64,000 bases of DNA, taken from NCBI RefSeq assembly GCF_000330885.1, contig NC_020059.1, positions 795,001-859,000 of the forward strand, given 5' to 3'. Positions 7,835-18,453 of this stretch are shown here, piece after piece (within the stretch, counting starts at the first letter, position 1; every line of letters begins with the position of its first letter). The DNA comes from Rhizobium tropici CIAT 899 (lineage in GTDB: Bacteria; Pseudomonadota; Alphaproteobacteria; Rhizobiales; Rhizobiaceae). The position numbers and the translations under genes are program-made. The notes under the pieces are model-generated. The model was not told the DNA's origin and made no database searches. It saw nothing but the letters and a program-made list of their open reading frames with translations.

Positions 7835-8734
7835 ATGACCGACATGCTCAACGGCATTCCCGAATTCGTGGAGGCGGTCGAGGCCGGCGGCTTTTCGGCC
7901 GCGGCGGCGCGCATGAATCTCTCGCGCTCGGCGATCGGCAAGACGATCGCGAAGCTGGAGGGACGCCTGAATGTGCGCCTGTTTCACCGCACCACCCGCA
8001 TGCAGAGTCTGACGGATGAGGGGCAAGCTTTCTACGAGCGCTGCCGCCGGGCGCTGGACGAGATACAGTCCGGCGAGGCCATGCTGGAATCGGGTAAGCG
8101 CGAAGTTACCGGACGTCTGCGCATCTCCATGCCGGTGCTCTTCGGTCGTCGTTGTGCTGCACCGCTGCTGCTTGAACTGGCACGTGTCCATCCCAAGCTT
8201 GAACTCGACCTTTCCTTCAGTGATCGCGTGGTCGACCTCTTCGACGAGGGCTTCGATCTCGCCATTCGCAATGGCGTGTTGCGGGACGAAGCCGGTCTTG
8301 CTGCCCGCAAGATCGCCCTCCATCGCATGACGCTATGCGCCTCCCCGGATTATCTCGCTGCTAGAGGTACGCCGCAGACCATTGCCGATCTCGATAGCCA
8401 CGATCTCGTCGTCTATGCGAGATCCGGGGAAGCCAAGAGATGGACCTTTCTGCAGGGCGACGGTGCAGCCGTCGACTATTTTCCGCAGACGCGATTGCGT
8501 CTGGATGACCTGGAGGTCATTGCGGATGCGGCCGCCGCCGGGATGGGCATTACGTGGCTACCCTGCTGGCTGGTACGGGGCTATGTGCACGCAGGCAAGC
8601 TCATGCCGGTGCTCAATGTCTCCAGCCGGCCCGTCAACGTCTACGCCATCTGGCCGCAGGTGCCGCAGCTTTCGCTAAAGATGCGCGTGGTCATCGACCT
8701 GCTCGCAGAGCGCCTGCCCGCAATCATGGGCTGA
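7835..8734 (+). CDS. LysR-family transcriptional regulator
   Basis: A 299-residue LysR-type regulator. The N-terminal winged helix-turn-helix (about residues 1-60) reads 'FVEAVEAGGFSAAAARMNLSRSAIGKTIAKLE', with 'RLFHRTTRMQSLTDEG' closing the wing. It is followed by a periplasmic-binding-protein-like co-inducer domain (about residues 90-295). The ATG at 7835 is preceded by GGAGGAA and is preferred over upstream in-frame starts. It probably controls itself and the divergent MDR oxidoreductase, with a TCGCCA/TGGCGA palindrome between them. The inducer cannot be read from the sequence. Confidence 0.93.
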   Translation: MTDMLNGIPEFVEAVEAGGFSAAAARMNLSRSAIGKTIAKLEGRLNVRLFHRTTRMQSLTDEGQAFYERCRRALDEIQSGEAMLESGKREVTGRLRISMPVLFGRRCAAPLLLELARVHPKLELDLSFSDRVVDLFDEGFDLAIRNGVLRDEAGLAARKIALHRMTLCASPDYLAARGTPQTIADLDSHDLVVYARSGEAKRWTFLQGDGAAVDYFPQTRLRLDDLEVIADAAAAGMGITWLPCWLVRGYVHAGKLMPVLNVSSRPVNVYAIWPQVPQLSLKMRVVIDLLAERLPAIMG

Positions 8735-8786
8735 GAGCGTGGAACAGAGAGACGGCACGAATGCCGCCTCTCATTTGCCGGATGGA

Positions 8787-9155
8787 TTACTTGCCGTGCT
8801 TCTTCAGCCAGGCTTTCATTTCCTTGATCTCGGCTTCCTGCGCGGTGATGATGCCCTCCGCCATTTTGCGCAGTTCGGGATCCTTGCCGTATTTCAGCTC
8901 GATCTTGGCCATGTCGATCGCGCCTTGATGATGCGGGATCATGCCGCGGACGAAATCTGCGTCCGCATCGCCGCTGTAGTGGATCATCATGTCCTTGTGC
9001 ATCTTGCCCATGGCGTCGGTGAAAGCCTTGCTGGACGCACCTTGGTCTCCCATCGGCTTGCTCATATCCATGCCCTTCATGTCGTCGGCATAGGCAGGAA
9101 GGGCGATGGCAAGGACGAATGCGCCGGCCAGCATCAGCGATTTTGAGGTGGACAT
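8787..9155 (-). CDS. DUF305 periplasmic protein, probable metal binder
   Basis: A 122-residue exported protein: signal peptide MSTSKSLMLAGAFVLAIALPAYA, then a Met-rich linker (DDMKGMDMSKPMGD) and a four-helix DUF305 core. The family signature is complete: 'MHKDMMIHYSGDADADFVRGMIPHHQGAIDMAKIEL', with His-His at about residues 75-76. DUF305 proteins are often associated with copper handling (CopM in cyanobacteria), and the Met/His ligands here fit a soft metal ion. GGAGAA precedes the ATG at 9155. About 75 bases upstream on the same strand lies a Met/Cys-rich exported protein, suggesting a two-gene metal-related unit. The function is inferred from family and composition. Confidence 0.88.
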   Translation of the reverse strand: MSTSKSLMLAGAFVLAIALPAYADDMKGMDMSKPMGDQGASSKAFTDAMGKMHKDMMIHYSGDADADFVRGMIPHHQGAIDMAKIELKYGKDPELRKMAEGIITAQEAEIKEMKAWLKKHGK

Positions 9156-9229
9156 AGGTATTTTCTCCGTTTCTGAACGGTATCTGGATTTGAGCGGATG
9201 GCCGCTCGTCGATTGAATACAGATGGTCG

Positions 9230-9607
9230 TCAGGCGAGACGGGGAGGGGGTGCTGTCGGTTGTGGCCGGGAGTCGGCAAGACGCTGTCCGGGCTCCGGCG
9301 CCGGATAGGAGAAGGCTTGTTTGCCTTCTTCCGCCATAAGCGTCGATGTCAGTGCGAGGCAAGCGGCGCAGGATGCCATATGCGCCATGCCACCGGCACA
9401 AGGGTTTTGCGGCTTCTTTTCCTGATGTTGCGCCATATCGCCATGGCTGGCCATGCCAGGCATATCAGCCATGGTCTCATGCATGCTCATGGATGATGCG
9501 GCGGGCATTGCGGCGACGGAATCACAGATCGGACAGCTCGCCAGTACCGGCATGGCACCGTAGAGCAGCCAGGCAATTACCATCGAGAGGATCGCAAGCA
9601 AGCGCAT
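9230..9607 (-). CDS. Met/Cys/His-rich exported or membrane-anchored protein
   Basis: A 125-residue protein I do not recognise by family. It starts with a hydrophobic helix (MRLLAILSMVIAWLLYGAMPVLA), followed by CPIC at residues 25-28, a Met/His-rich stretch (MSMHETMADMPGMASHGDM), then single Cys70 and a C-x2-C pair (Cys80, Cys83) in a second hydrophobic segment 'MASCAACLALTSTL'. The C-terminus is Pro-rich. It looks like a periplasmic metal-binding or redox protein and may resemble DUF2946-type copper-associated proteins. It lies directly upstream of the DUF305 gene on the same strand. No strong Shine-Dalgarno precedes the ATG at 9607. Confidence 0.6.
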   Translation of the reverse strand: MRLLAILSMVIAWLLYGAMPVLASCPICDSVAAMPAASSMSMHETMADMPGMASHGDMAQHQEKKPQNPCAGGMAHMASCAACLALTSTLMAEEGKQAFSYPAPEPGQRLADSRPQPTAPPPRLA

Positions 9608-9678
9608 GAAGGGGAACCTAGCGGCGGCGGCCGCGAAGGCAAGCGCAAATTCAACCGCGAAGGACACTGGGAAGGCGA

Positions 9679-10206
9679 TCAAGACTGCAGTTTGACTTCC
9701 TGCAGGATTTCGACAGGCGGAAAGCGGATGCAATCCACCACATCGAGGACGAGCGTGAACTTCGCAGGCGTCGCCTTTGCCCATGTTAGCGCCTCTTCCC
9801 TCGTGACTGTGGGGATCTTCATCGCAATGGTGCAATGCGGCTGCCAGTAATCCGGGCGGGAATGCTCGTGGCAAAGGGCAGGGTCGATCTCGTCGTGAAT
9901 GGCTCGGTGTATCTGTCTGAGCACATGATCGTCGACAGGGCGTGCCCAGAGCACCAGCATCTCGTTGGGAAAATGGCCGATCCCGGAGAATTCGACCGAT
10001 ATAGGCGGCACACCCGCGAAAGCCTTCTGGGCCGCTGTGAAAAGTGAAGGCAGGGCGATATCCTGATAGACCGCGAAGGTCAGATGCGGCGGATAGTTCA
10101 GTGCTTGCATCGATGGCGCGGTTTCGAAGCGGCTCGCCTCCCGCCAAAGATCCAGAACCGGCGTGGCCGTTTCATCCGTGCATTTCAAGACGATCGCGTA
10201 TGGCAT
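9679..10206 (-). CDS. 2H phosphoesterase (2'-5' RNA ligase-like)
   Basis: A 175-residue cytosolic protein of the 2H superfamily. The two HxT/S catalytic motifs are visible: His41 in 'YPPHLTFAVY' and His124 in 'WQPHCTIAMKI', separated by the usual 80-90 residues. Such proteins cleave or form 2',5' or cyclic phosphodiester bonds; bacterial ThpR acts on 2',3'-cyclic RNA ends. This one is a divergent relative, so the exact substrate is open. It is divergent from hisS across 125 bases and lies upstream of the Met/Cys-rich gene on the same strand. Confidence 0.82.
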   Translation of the reverse strand: MPYAIVLKCTDETATPVLDLWREASRFETAPSMQALNYPPHLTFAVYQDIALPSLFTAAQKAFAGVPPISVEFSGIGHFPNEMLVLWARPVDDHVLRQIHRAIHDEIDPALCHEHSRPDYWQPHCTIAMKIPTVTREEALTWAKATPAKFTLVLDVVDCIRFPPVEILQEVKLQS

Positions 10207-10331
10207 GGTTGCTCTGCCGCCTTCTCCGGCTTTTCTCGGTTTTGTCGGCCGCTAACTTATAACAATCCTTGCCGCATTCGGCCCAATCCGCTAGTTAACC
10301 GCGACTGTTCCCATACCGGATTACCCTAGAG

Positions 10332-11855
10332 ATGAGCGACAAACAAAAGAAACCGCAGAAGCTCAAGGCCCGCCTGCCGCGTGGCTTTGTCGATCGTTCG
10401 GCCAGCGACATTCGCGCCGTCAACGAGATGACCTCCAAGATCCGGGCCGTTTATGAGCATTATGGTTTCGATCCTGTCGAAACGCCGCTGTTCGAATATA
10501 CCGATGCGCTCGGCAAGTTCCTGCCCGATAGCGACCGGCCGAATGAAGGCGTTTTCTCGCTTCAGGATGACGACGAGCAGTGGATGTCGCTGCGCTATGA
10601 CCTGACGGCGCCGCTCGCCCGTCATGTCGCCGAGAATTTCAACGAGATCCAGCTTCCCTACCGCACCTATCGTGCCGGCTACGTCTTCCGCAACGAGAAG
10701 CCAGGCCCGGGCCGCTTCCGCCAGTTCATGCAGTTCGACGCCGATACCGTCGGCGCGCCAGGCGTGCAGGCGGATGCCGAGATGTGCATGATGATGGCTG
10801 ACACGCTGGAGGCCTTGGGCATCAACCGTGGCGACTATGTGATCCGCGTCAACAACCGCAAGGTTCTCGACGGCGTGTTGGAAGCGATCGGCCTCGGCGG
10901 CGACGACAAGGTCGCACAGCGCCTCAACGTGTTGCGTGCCATCGACAAGCTCGACAAGTTCGGCCCCGAAGGCGTGGCACTGCTGCTCGGCCCCGGCCGC
11001 AAGGACGAGTCCGGTGATTTCACCAAGGGTGCCGGCCTAAACGCCGATCAGATCGAGAAGGTGCTCTTCTTCGTCGGCATCAAGGACTATGCAGAAAGTG
11101 CCGCCCAGCTTGCCGAGCTTGTCGCCGGCACGTCCAAAGGCGGCGAAGGCGTCGAAGAGCTGAATTTCATCGGCAGCCTCGTCACTAGCGCCGGCTATCA
11201 ATCGGATCGTATCAAGATCGATCCGTCCGTCGTGCGTGGGCTCGAATATTACACCGGCCCGGTCTACGAAGCCGAGCTGCTGTTCGACGTCACCAACGAG
11301 AAGGGCGAGAAGGTCGTGTTCGGTTCGGTCGGTGGCGGCGGCCGTTATGACGGGCTCGTCTCACGCTTCATGGGCCAGCCGGTGCCGGCCGCCGGTATTT
11401 CCATTGGTGTGTCGCGCCTGATGACGGCGCTGAAGAACCTCGGCAAGCTCGGCATGGAAGAGGTGATCGAGCCCGTGCTCGTCACCGTCATGGATGGCGA
11501 TGTCGACGCCATGGGACGCTACCAGCGTTTCACGCAGCAGCTGCGCGCTGCCGGCATCCGCGCCGAGATGTTCCAGGGCAATTGGAAGAAGTTCGGCAAT
11601 CAGCTGAAATATGCCGACCGCCGCGGCTGCCCGATCGCCATCATCCAGGGCGGCGACGAGCGTGCACAGGGTGTCGTCCAGATCAAGGATTTGATCGAAG
11701 GCAAACGCCTTTCCGGCGAGATCGAGGATAATGCCAGCTGGCGTGAGGCTCGCGTGGCGCAGGAAACGGCGCCGGAGGCCGAACTGGTCGAGAAGGTCAA
11801 GGCTATCTTAGCTGCACAGGCGGAAGACCGGAAGAGGGCGCTCGGCAATGTCTGA
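10332..11855 (+). CDS. hisS: Histidyl-tRNA synthetase
   Basis: A 507-residue class II aminoacyl-tRNA synthetase that charges tRNA-His. Motif 2 lies at about residues 118-136 ([20 protein letters not shown]), the HisRS signature '[14 protein letters not shown]' near residue 303, and motif 3 near residue 350-365 ('[27 protein letters not shown]'). A C-terminal anticodon-binding domain follows (about 390-500). The motif 2 loop reads [11 protein letters not shown] rather than the ERPQxGRxREF of E. coli-type enzymes; some alphaproteobacteria have this altered HisRS together with a tRNA-His lacking the extra G-1. It leads a hisS-hisZ-hisG cluster, with a palindromic repeat between hisS and hisZ. 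Confidence 0.97.
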   Translation: MSDKQKKPQKLKARLPRGFVDRSASDIRAVNEMTSKIRAVYEHYGFDPVETPLFEYTDALGKFLPDSDRPNEGVFSLQDDDEQWMSLRYDLTAPLARHVAENFNEIQLPYRTYRAGYVFRNEKPGPGRFRQFMQFDADTVGAPGVQADAEMCMMMADTLEALGINRGDYVIRVNNRKVLDGVLEAIGLGGDDKVAQRLNVLRAIDKLDKFGPEGVALLLGPGRKDESGDFTKGAGLNADQIEKVLFFVGIKDYAESAAQLAELVAGTSKGGEGVEELNFIGSLVTSAGYQSDRIKIDPSVVRGLEYYTGPVYEAELLFDVTNEKGEKVVFGSVGGGGRYDGLVSRFMGQPVPAAGISIGVSRLMTALKNLGKLGMEEVIEPVLVTVMDGDVDAMGRYQRFTQQLRAAGIRAEMFQGNWKKFGNQLKYADRRGCPIAIIQGGDERAQGVVQIKDLIEGKRLSGEIEDNASWREARVAQETAPEAELVEKVKAILAAQAEDRKRALGNV

Positions 11856-11868
11856 GTGTGTGGCTTTG

Positions 11869-12028
11869 CCCCTCACCCTAGCCCTCTCCCCGCTGGCGGG
11901 GAGAGGGGACAACCTCTTTCGGTGCAGCCCATCGACTCTCGTGGAGATGAGGGATGACAGAAGGCGCGCCCATCCCCTTCTCCCCGTCCAGACGGGGAGA
12001 AGGTGGCCGATAGGCCGGATGAGGGGCT
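11869..12028. repeat. RIME-like mosaic palindromic element
   Basis: Two strong palindromes occupy the hisS-hisZ gap. CCCTCTCCCC pairs with GGGGAGAGGG at 11882-11908, and CCTTCTCCCCGTC-CA-GACGGGGAGAAGG forms a perfect dyad at 11976-12003. The outer ends GCCCCTCACCC (from 11869) and GGATGAGGGGC (to 12028) are also nearly complementary, so the whole 160 bases can fold as one structure. This architecture matches the Rhizobium-specific intergenic mosaic elements (RIMEs). It separates hisS from hisZ and may affect the stability of the shared mRNA. Confidence 0.8.
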
Positions 12029-12047
12029 TTAGTGGAGGTATGATCCC

Positions 12048-13166
12048 ATGCCCCTGATCAACCTCCCGAATTTTGCCAGCGATCTGCTGGACGAATTCTC
12101 CGTCCGCGGAACGGAGAGGGTGGATACGCCCATCATCCAGCCGGCCGAACCCTTTCTCGATATGGCCGGCGAGGATCTTCGCCGGCGCATTTTCATGACT
12201 GAAAGCGACACCGGCGCCAGCCTTTGCCTGCGCCCGGAGTTCACTATTCCGGTCTGTCTGCAGCATATCGAAACCGCCACCGGCACGCCGAAGCGCTATT
12301 CCTATCTCGGCGAAATCTTTCGCCAGCGCCGCGAAGGCGGCCATGAGTTCTATCAGGCCGGCATAGAAGATCTGGGCGATGCCGATACGGCCGCCGCCGA
12401 CGCCCGCGCCATCGGCGATGCCATCGGTATCCTGAGCCAGTTGGTGCCTGGCAAGGCACTTTCGGTGACCTTGGGCGATCAGGCCGTATTCGAGGCCGTG
12501 GTGCAGGCGCTCGGCCTGCCGTCGGGCTGGCAGAAGCGGCTGATCCATGCCTTCGGCAACATGGTGCAGCTCGAAACCCTGCTGGCGCGGCTCGCAAGCC
12601 CGCAGCCGGTTACCGGGCTCGATACGCACGTACTCGATTTCCTCAATCGCGGCGATGAGCAGGGGCTGATCAAGCATATCGACGCCACCATGCAGGCAAC
12701 CGGCTATTCCACCAATGCCAGCCGTTCGCCGCAGGAAATCGCCCGGCGCCTTCGCGAGAAGCTGGTACTGTCCGAAACGCGGCTCGACGACGCGGCCTTC
12801 CGCGTACTGGAGGAGTTCTTGTCCCTGAGCGTGCCGCTCTCGGATGCTTCCGCGGCGCTGGCAGGTTTTGCCGACGCTGCGGGGCTGAAGCTCGGGAGCG
12901 CATTGAAGAGCTTCGATGCCCGCGTTGCGGCACTAGCCAAAGCCGGCGCCGACGTTTCGAAGACTGATTATCGCGCCGCTTTTGGCCGTCCGCTTGATTA
13001 CTATACCGGCCTCGTCTTCGAAGTGACGGTGGAGGGATCGAGCGCGGTGCTCGCCGGTGGCGGTCGCTTCGATCGGCTGCTGACGCTCCTCGGTGCCAAG
13101 GATCGTATCCCGGCTGTCGGCTTCGCGCTCTGGCTCGATCGCATCGAAACTGCGAGGGCGGCCTGA
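12048..13166 (+). CDS. hisZ: ATP phosphoribosyltransferase regulatory subunit
   Basis: A 372-residue HisRS paralogue that lacks synthetase activity and instead forms a hetero-octamer with short-form HisG, conferring histidine feedback control on the first step of histidine synthesis. Class II core features are visible: '[15 protein letters not shown]', '[28 protein letters not shown]' (motif 2 like), '[10 protein letters not shown]' and '[14 protein letters not shown]'. The C-terminal anticodon-binding domain is missing, as is normal for HisZ. Its TGA overlaps the hisG ATG by one base (TGATG), so the two subunits are translationally coupled. Together with the 231-residue HisG this confirms the short-form HisGZ system. 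Confidence 0.95.
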   Translation: MPLINLPNFASDLLDEFSVRGTERVDTPIIQPAEPFLDMAGEDLRRRIFMTESDTGASLCLRPEFTIPVCLQHIETATGTPKRYSYLGEIFRQRREGGHEFYQAGIEDLGDADTAAADARAIGDAIGILSQLVPGKALSVTLGDQAVFEAVVQALGLPSGWQKRLIHAFGNMVQLETLLARLASPQPVTGLDTHVLDFLNRGDEQGLIKHIDATMQATGYSTNASRSPQEIARRLREKLVLSETRLDDAAFRVLEEFLSLSVPLSDASAALAGFADAAGLKLGSALKSFDARVAALAKAGADVSKTDYRAAFGRPLDYYTGLVFEVTVEGSSAVLAGGGRFDRLLTLLGAKDRIPAVGFALWLDRIETARAA

Positions 13167-13861
13167 TGACCATCACGATAGCACTTCCCTCCAAGGGCCG
13201 AATGAAAGACGATTGCTCGGCAATTTTCGACCGCGCTGGAATGCCGATCGTCGCCGTCGGTAACGATCGCTCCTATCGCGGCCGTGTCGACGGTTGGGAT
13301 GGAGTCGAGATCGCCTTCCTGTCGGCCTCGGAAATCTCCCGTGAGATCGGCAATGGCAGCGTCGATTTCGGTATTACCGGCGAGGATCTTGTCCGAGAGG
13401 GCATGGCGGAGGCAGATCGCCGCGTCGAATTCTGCGCAAGGCTCGGTTTCGGTCACGCCGATGTCGTCGTCGCGGTGCCGGAAATCTGGCTCGACGTCGA
13501 TACCATGGCCGATCTCGGTGATGTCGCCGCCGATTTCCGCGCCCGTCATGGCCACCGGCTGACGGTCGCCACCAAATACTGGCGGCTGACGCAGCAGTTC
13601 TTCTCCAGCCAGCACGGCATTCAGCTTTATCGCATCGTCGAAAGCCTCGGAGCGACGGAGGGGGCGCCAGCTGCCGGCTCGGCCGATATCATCGTCGACA
13701 TCACCTCCACCGGCTCAACGCTGCGGGCAAACCATCTGAAGATCCTGTCGGATGGGATCATCCTGCGCTCGGAAGCCTGCCTGGTGCGCGCCCGCAAGGA
13801 AAGCCACGAAGGTGATCCGATGGTTCAGCGCATCATCTCGGCCGTGCGCAGCGCGCTCTGA
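13166..13861 (+). CDS. hisG: ATP phosphoribosyltransferase, short-form catalytic subunit
   Basis: A 231-residue enzyme condensing ATP with PRPP to phosphoribosyl-ATP, the first step of histidine synthesis. At 231 residues it is the short form, lacking the C-terminal regulatory domain and needing HisZ, which is encoded immediately upstream and overlaps by one base. Family features are '[12 protein letters not shown]' at the N-terminus, '[14 protein letters not shown]' and the PRPP-binding '[19 protein letters not shown]' near residues 173-191. An intrinsic terminator follows within 25 bases and ends the hisS-hisZ-hisG unit. Confidence 0.96.
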   Translation: MTITIALPSKGRMKDDCSAIFDRAGMPIVAVGNDRSYRGRVDGWDGVEIAFLSASEISREIGNGSVDFGITGEDLVREGMAEADRRVEFCARLGFGHADVVVAVPEIWLDVDTMADLGDVAADFRARHGHRLTVATKYWRLTQQFFSSQHGIQLYRIVESLGATEGAPAAGSADIIVDITSTGSTLRANHLKILSDGIILRSEACLVRARKESHEGDPMVQRIISAVRSAL

Positions 13862-13882
13862 TTTCCCAAACATTTAACGTAG

Positions 13883-13913
13883 AAAGGCTCGCCGGAATTC
13901 CGGCGGGCCTTTT
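13883..13913 (+). terminator. Intrinsic terminator after hisG
   Basis: AAAGGCTCGCCGG and CCGGCGGGCCTTTT form a 12-13 pair stem around AATT, followed by T residues. It lies 22 bases after the hisG stop. The A-run on the opposite side may also let it serve the convergent doxX-family transcript. Confidence 0.85.
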
Positions 13914-13934
13914 GTCTTGGGAGACAGGCAGCGC

Positions 13935-14378
13935 TTAGGCGGCTGCGTAGGCACCGCGGCGTGCGTCGAGCGAGTAGACGCCTGCGCCATTGGTGGCAAG
14001 CATGATGTACGCGCCGGCGAGCGTGACGTTCTTCAGGAAGTTCACGAAGTTCAAGCCGTTGATCCAACCGTTTGCGGCAGCCGGGAAGTCGGGAACATTG
14101 ACCGTCGGCAGGTGGAAGACGATGCCGGTGAAGACACAGAAGAGGGCGAGCAGCCAGCCGACGATGCGGACCTGGAAGCCGATGAGGACGCAGACGCCGG
14201 TGACGAATTCAAACGCGCCGGCAAGATAGGTGAGCAGCGTTGCGGCCGGCATACCGGCTCCGGCGATCATGCCGGCCGTACCTGCAGGATCGCTCAGCTT
14301 GCCGAAGCCGGCAAAGATGAACATGAAGGCGAGCAGGATGCGCGCCACAAGAATGATGATGTTGTTGCTATTGGACAT
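13935..14378 (-). CDS. DoxX-family membrane protein
   Basis: A 147-residue integral membrane protein with four predicted helices (starting around residues 8, 47, 73 and 110). The DoxX/DoxD signature is visible in 'ARILLAFMFIFAGFGKLSDPAGTAGMI' and 'LLTYLAGAFEFVTGVCVLIGFQVRIVGWLLALFCVFTGIVFHL'. The family includes subunits of archaeal quinone oxidases and membrane partners in redox-stress responses; in most proteobacteria the function is unknown. The gene stands alone, convergent with hisG and divergent from a glutathione transferase. Confidence 0.9.
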   Translation of the reverse strand: MSNSNNIIILVARILLAFMFIFAGFGKLSDPAGTAGMIAGAGMPAATLLTYLAGAFEFVTGVCVLIGFQVRIVGWLLALFCVFTGIVFHLPTVNVPDFPAAANGWINGLNFVNFLKNVTLAGAYIMLATNGAGVYSLDARRGAYAAA

Positions 14379-14588
14379 GAGGGGTCTCCAGTAAATAGGA
14401 TGGGGTGGCAGTTATTTTCTGAAGACGGATATTCGCGATTTTTGATGAGTTGAAAAGATAAACAACTGCGGACAATTAGTTCACAATCATTGAACAATGA
14501 TCCGCCGAGATAGCTCTTCCCATACAAGCCCCATCGGCTATTGTGGCGGCAAATCAGTTGTCAAATCAGACCCTTCAGGAGCAAGCCC

Positions 14589-15296
14589 ATGGCCGATCTG
14601 TCGTCCTTTCCGATCACGAAGCGCTGGCCCGCCAGCAATCCGGATATTATCCAGCTCTATTCGCTGCCAACGCCGAACGGCGTAAAGGTCTCGATTGCGC
14701 TGGAGGAGCTTGGCCTGCCCTATGAGCCGCATCTGATTTCCTTCGGCACCAATGATCAGAAATCGCCGGAATTCGTTTCGCTGAACCCGAATGGCCGCAT
14801 TCCGGCAATCATCGATCCCAATGGCCCTGACGGCAAACCGATCGGCCTGTTCGAATCCGGCGCGATCCTGGTCTATCTGGCGGAAAAGACCGGCAAGCTC
14901 ATTCCAAGCGATGCTGCCAGGCGCTACGAGACCCTTGAATGGGTCTTCTTCCAGATGGCAGGCGTCGGTCCCATGTTCGGCCAGTTCGGTCATTTCTTCA
15001 AATTCGCCGCCGAGAAGGTCGCCAATAACTCCTATCCGGTCGAGCGTTATCGCGATGAGGCCAAGCGCCTCCTCGGCGTGTTGGAGAGCCGCCTGCAGGG
15101 ACGCGAATGGATCATGGGCGATGAATACACCATCGCCGACATCACCACTTTTCCCTGGGTTCGCGGCGTCGACGTCTTCTATGGCGGCCGCGAGGTGCTG
15201 GAGTTCGAAAGCTTCCCCTCCGTCATGGCCTGGCTGGATCGCGCTCTGGCACGTCCGGCAAGCCAGCGCGGCCTCAGCATTCCCAAGCGGGATTGA
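14589..15296 (+). CDS. Glutathione S-transferase, YghU/YfcG-like
   Basis: A 235-residue GST. The thioredoxin-like N-domain (about residues 18-105) has 'QLYSLPTPNGVKVSIALEELGLPYE', the cis-Pro loop 'NGRIPAI' and the glutathione-binding 'LFESGAILVYLAEK' (Glu-Ser). The all-helical C-domain carries the N-capping motif 'YTIADITTFPWV'. The 'TPNG.K' start and the long N-terminus before the first strand match the nu-class YghU/YfcG proteins, which have disulfide-bond reductase and peroxidase activity. AGGAG lies seven bases before ATG 14589; an earlier in-frame ATG at 14541 lacks one. The substrate is not evident. Confidence 0.92.
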   Translation: MADLSSFPITKRWPASNPDIIQLYSLPTPNGVKVSIALEELGLPYEPHLISFGTNDQKSPEFVSLNPNGRIPAIIDPNGPDGKPIGLFESGAILVYLAEKTGKLIPSDAARRYETLEWVFFQMAGVGPMFGQFGHFFKFAAEKVANNSYPVERYRDEAKRLLGVLESRLQGREWIMGDEYTIADITTFPWVRGVDVFYGGREVLEFESFPSVMAWLDRALARPASQRGLSIPKRD

Positions 15297-15315
15297 TCAG
15301 GTTGAACTCGGTAGC

Positions 15316-15339
15316 TGGTCGGGCGAACTTGGCCGACCA
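15316..15339. terminator. Hairpin between convergent genes
   Basis: TGGTCGG (15316-15322) pairs with CCGACCA (15333-15339) across a ten-base loop, between the stop codons of the GST gene and the minus-strand 152-aa gene. There is no T-run, so it is only a weak terminator candidate. Confidence 0.35.
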
Positions 15340-15353
15340 TGGCCGATAGTGAT

Positions 15354-15812
15354 TTACTGCCGGGTAGCGAGCTGGCTGCCCGGCTCCAGTTTGAAGCGCG
15401 GAAACAGAAAAACGCCGACCATGCTGCCGGCATGCTGCTTATCCGCGGCAACGGACTCGCCGACACAGAAGACCGGCCGGCGATGGCCACCTGCGCCGAG
15501 CGTGGTCGTCGAGTAGCAGAAGCAGGAATTGGCCGTAGCCGCCTGCTCGAAAAGATCGAGAATACGGGCCCGATCCTGCAGGTCATAGCAATGCATGAGG
15601 CTCAGCAGGCCGCATTCCGAAGAATTCAGCCCATGCAGCATAGTGCCCCACTGCCCAAGTTTGATGATGCCGCTTGAAAGATCGCCCGTCCATCCCTCGG
15701 AAACACAGAACTGAGCCAGAAGATCGGGGTCATGACCCTCGAACTCCAGTGAGCCCGGCGCAAACGGTGCGGAAAAATTGGCCTTGGCAATCTTGAACAA
15801 GATGATCCCCAT
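15354..15812 (-). CDS. Hypothetical protein, 152 residues
   Basis: I do not recognise a family. The protein has no signal peptide. Residues 1-35 are beta-rich and hydrophobic (MGIILFKIAKANFSAPFAPGS), followed by a mixed region containing 'CVSEGWTGDLSSGIIKLGQWGTMLHGL', a Cys-rich stretch 'ANSCFCYSTTTLG', and a Phe/Pro-rich end 'GVFLFPRFKLEPGS'. The pattern could be a degenerate PAS- or GAF-like domain, but that is speculative. It converges on the GST gene; upstream lies a long gene-free region. Codon use looks like its neighbours, so it is probably a real gene. Confidence 0.55.
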   Translation of the reverse strand: MGIILFKIAKANFSAPFAPGSLEFEGHDPDLLAQFCVSEGWTGDLSSGIIKLGQWGTMLHGLNSSECGLLSLMHCYDLQDRARILDLFEQAATANSCFCYSTTTLGAGGHRRPVFCVGESVAADKQHAGSMVGVFLFPRFKLEPGSQLATRQ

Positions 15813-16200
15813 TTGAGCGCCAGGTCCCCCCTTGCGCTTTATTCAAATTCCCTTGCGTCTTCCGGATTGAATGTCTTCCCGCATGCCGCATCCGATGAAA
15901 AGCGGATCATTCGGCTCTGCTGCTTCCATTTTCCGTCATGCTTGTTCCGATTTGGGTGATCCAAGCTATGAAGTCATTTCAAGTAAAAATTCCGCGCGCC
16001 CTCAATCCTTAAGATCATAGCCATGTGCGGGCGCCGATTAAACGTGCCGAGTATAAGTAAAATTTTTGTGCATTGCAGCTAAACCTCTAGAAACGCTGCG
16101 CTGCGATTTATAAGAGCTTTTTTGAAAACGGCAATGGGGCAATTTGCGTAAATTTGCGCTACCAGAAACTTGCCGGTCTGCATCGAAACTATAGGCCACA

Positions 16201-16231
16201 AACAAAAAGGGCGACCCGAGGGCCGCCCTTT
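16201..16231 (-). terminator. Terminator for groES-groEL
   Basis: Read on the minus strand, AAAGGGCG pairs with CGCCCTTT around a GC-rich inner loop and is followed by TTTTTGTTT, a classic intrinsic terminator. It lies about 155 bases past the groEL stop, beyond the duplicated groEL tail segment, suggesting the duplication was inserted between the stop codon and the original terminator. Confidence 0.75.
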
Positions 16232-16266
16232 CGTCAATTCCGGATGTCGGATTGAACAGTCGTAAC

Positions 16267-18058
<1,792 letters not shown>

Positions 18059-18098
18059 TTAAGGCCCGTCAGCTTTATCGGAAAAGGGAACCGGCCAA

Positions 18099-18395
18099 TT
18101 AGCCGATGATGCCCATGATGTCGGCTTCCTTCATGATCAGAAGGTCTTCGCCGTTGAGCTTGACTTCAGTGCCCGACCACTTGCCGAACAGAACGCGATC
18201 GCCAACCTTGACGTCGAGTGCTACGACCTTGCCGGCCTCATCGCGAGCGCCGGAACCGACGGCGACGATCTCGCCTTCCTGCGGCTTTTCCTTGGCGGTG
18301 TCGGGAATGATGATCCCACCCTTGGTCTTTTCTTCCGACTCGACGCGACGAACGACGACGCGGTCATGAAGGGGGCGGAAATTGGTGCTTGCCAT
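18099..18395 (-). CDS. groES: Co-chaperonin GroES (10 kDa)
   Basis: A 98-residue co-chaperonin that caps the GroEL ring as a heptamer. Visible are the N-terminal '[42 protein letters not shown]', which includes the mobile loop that contacts GroEL (about residues 18-34), and the C-terminal '[30 protein letters not shown]'. The length is normal. It is the first gene of the groES-groEL operon, about 60 bases downstream of the CIRCE element. Confidence 0.99.
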   Translation of the reverse strand: MASTNFRPLHDRVVVRRVESEEKTKGGIIIPDTAKEKPQEGEIVAVGSGARDEAGKVVALDVKVGDRVLFGKWSGTEVKLNGEDLLIMKEADIMGIIG

Positions 18396-18453
18396 TGTCT
18401 AATCCCTCGATCAAATGACATTCACGGATCAGCGGGGATCCGTATGGATTTTG

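Noticed and set aside
11869..12028. Possible histidine attenuator leader before hisZ
   Set aside because: No His-rich leader peptide is present, and the palindromes match a dispersed rhizobial repeat rather than alternative attenuator stems.
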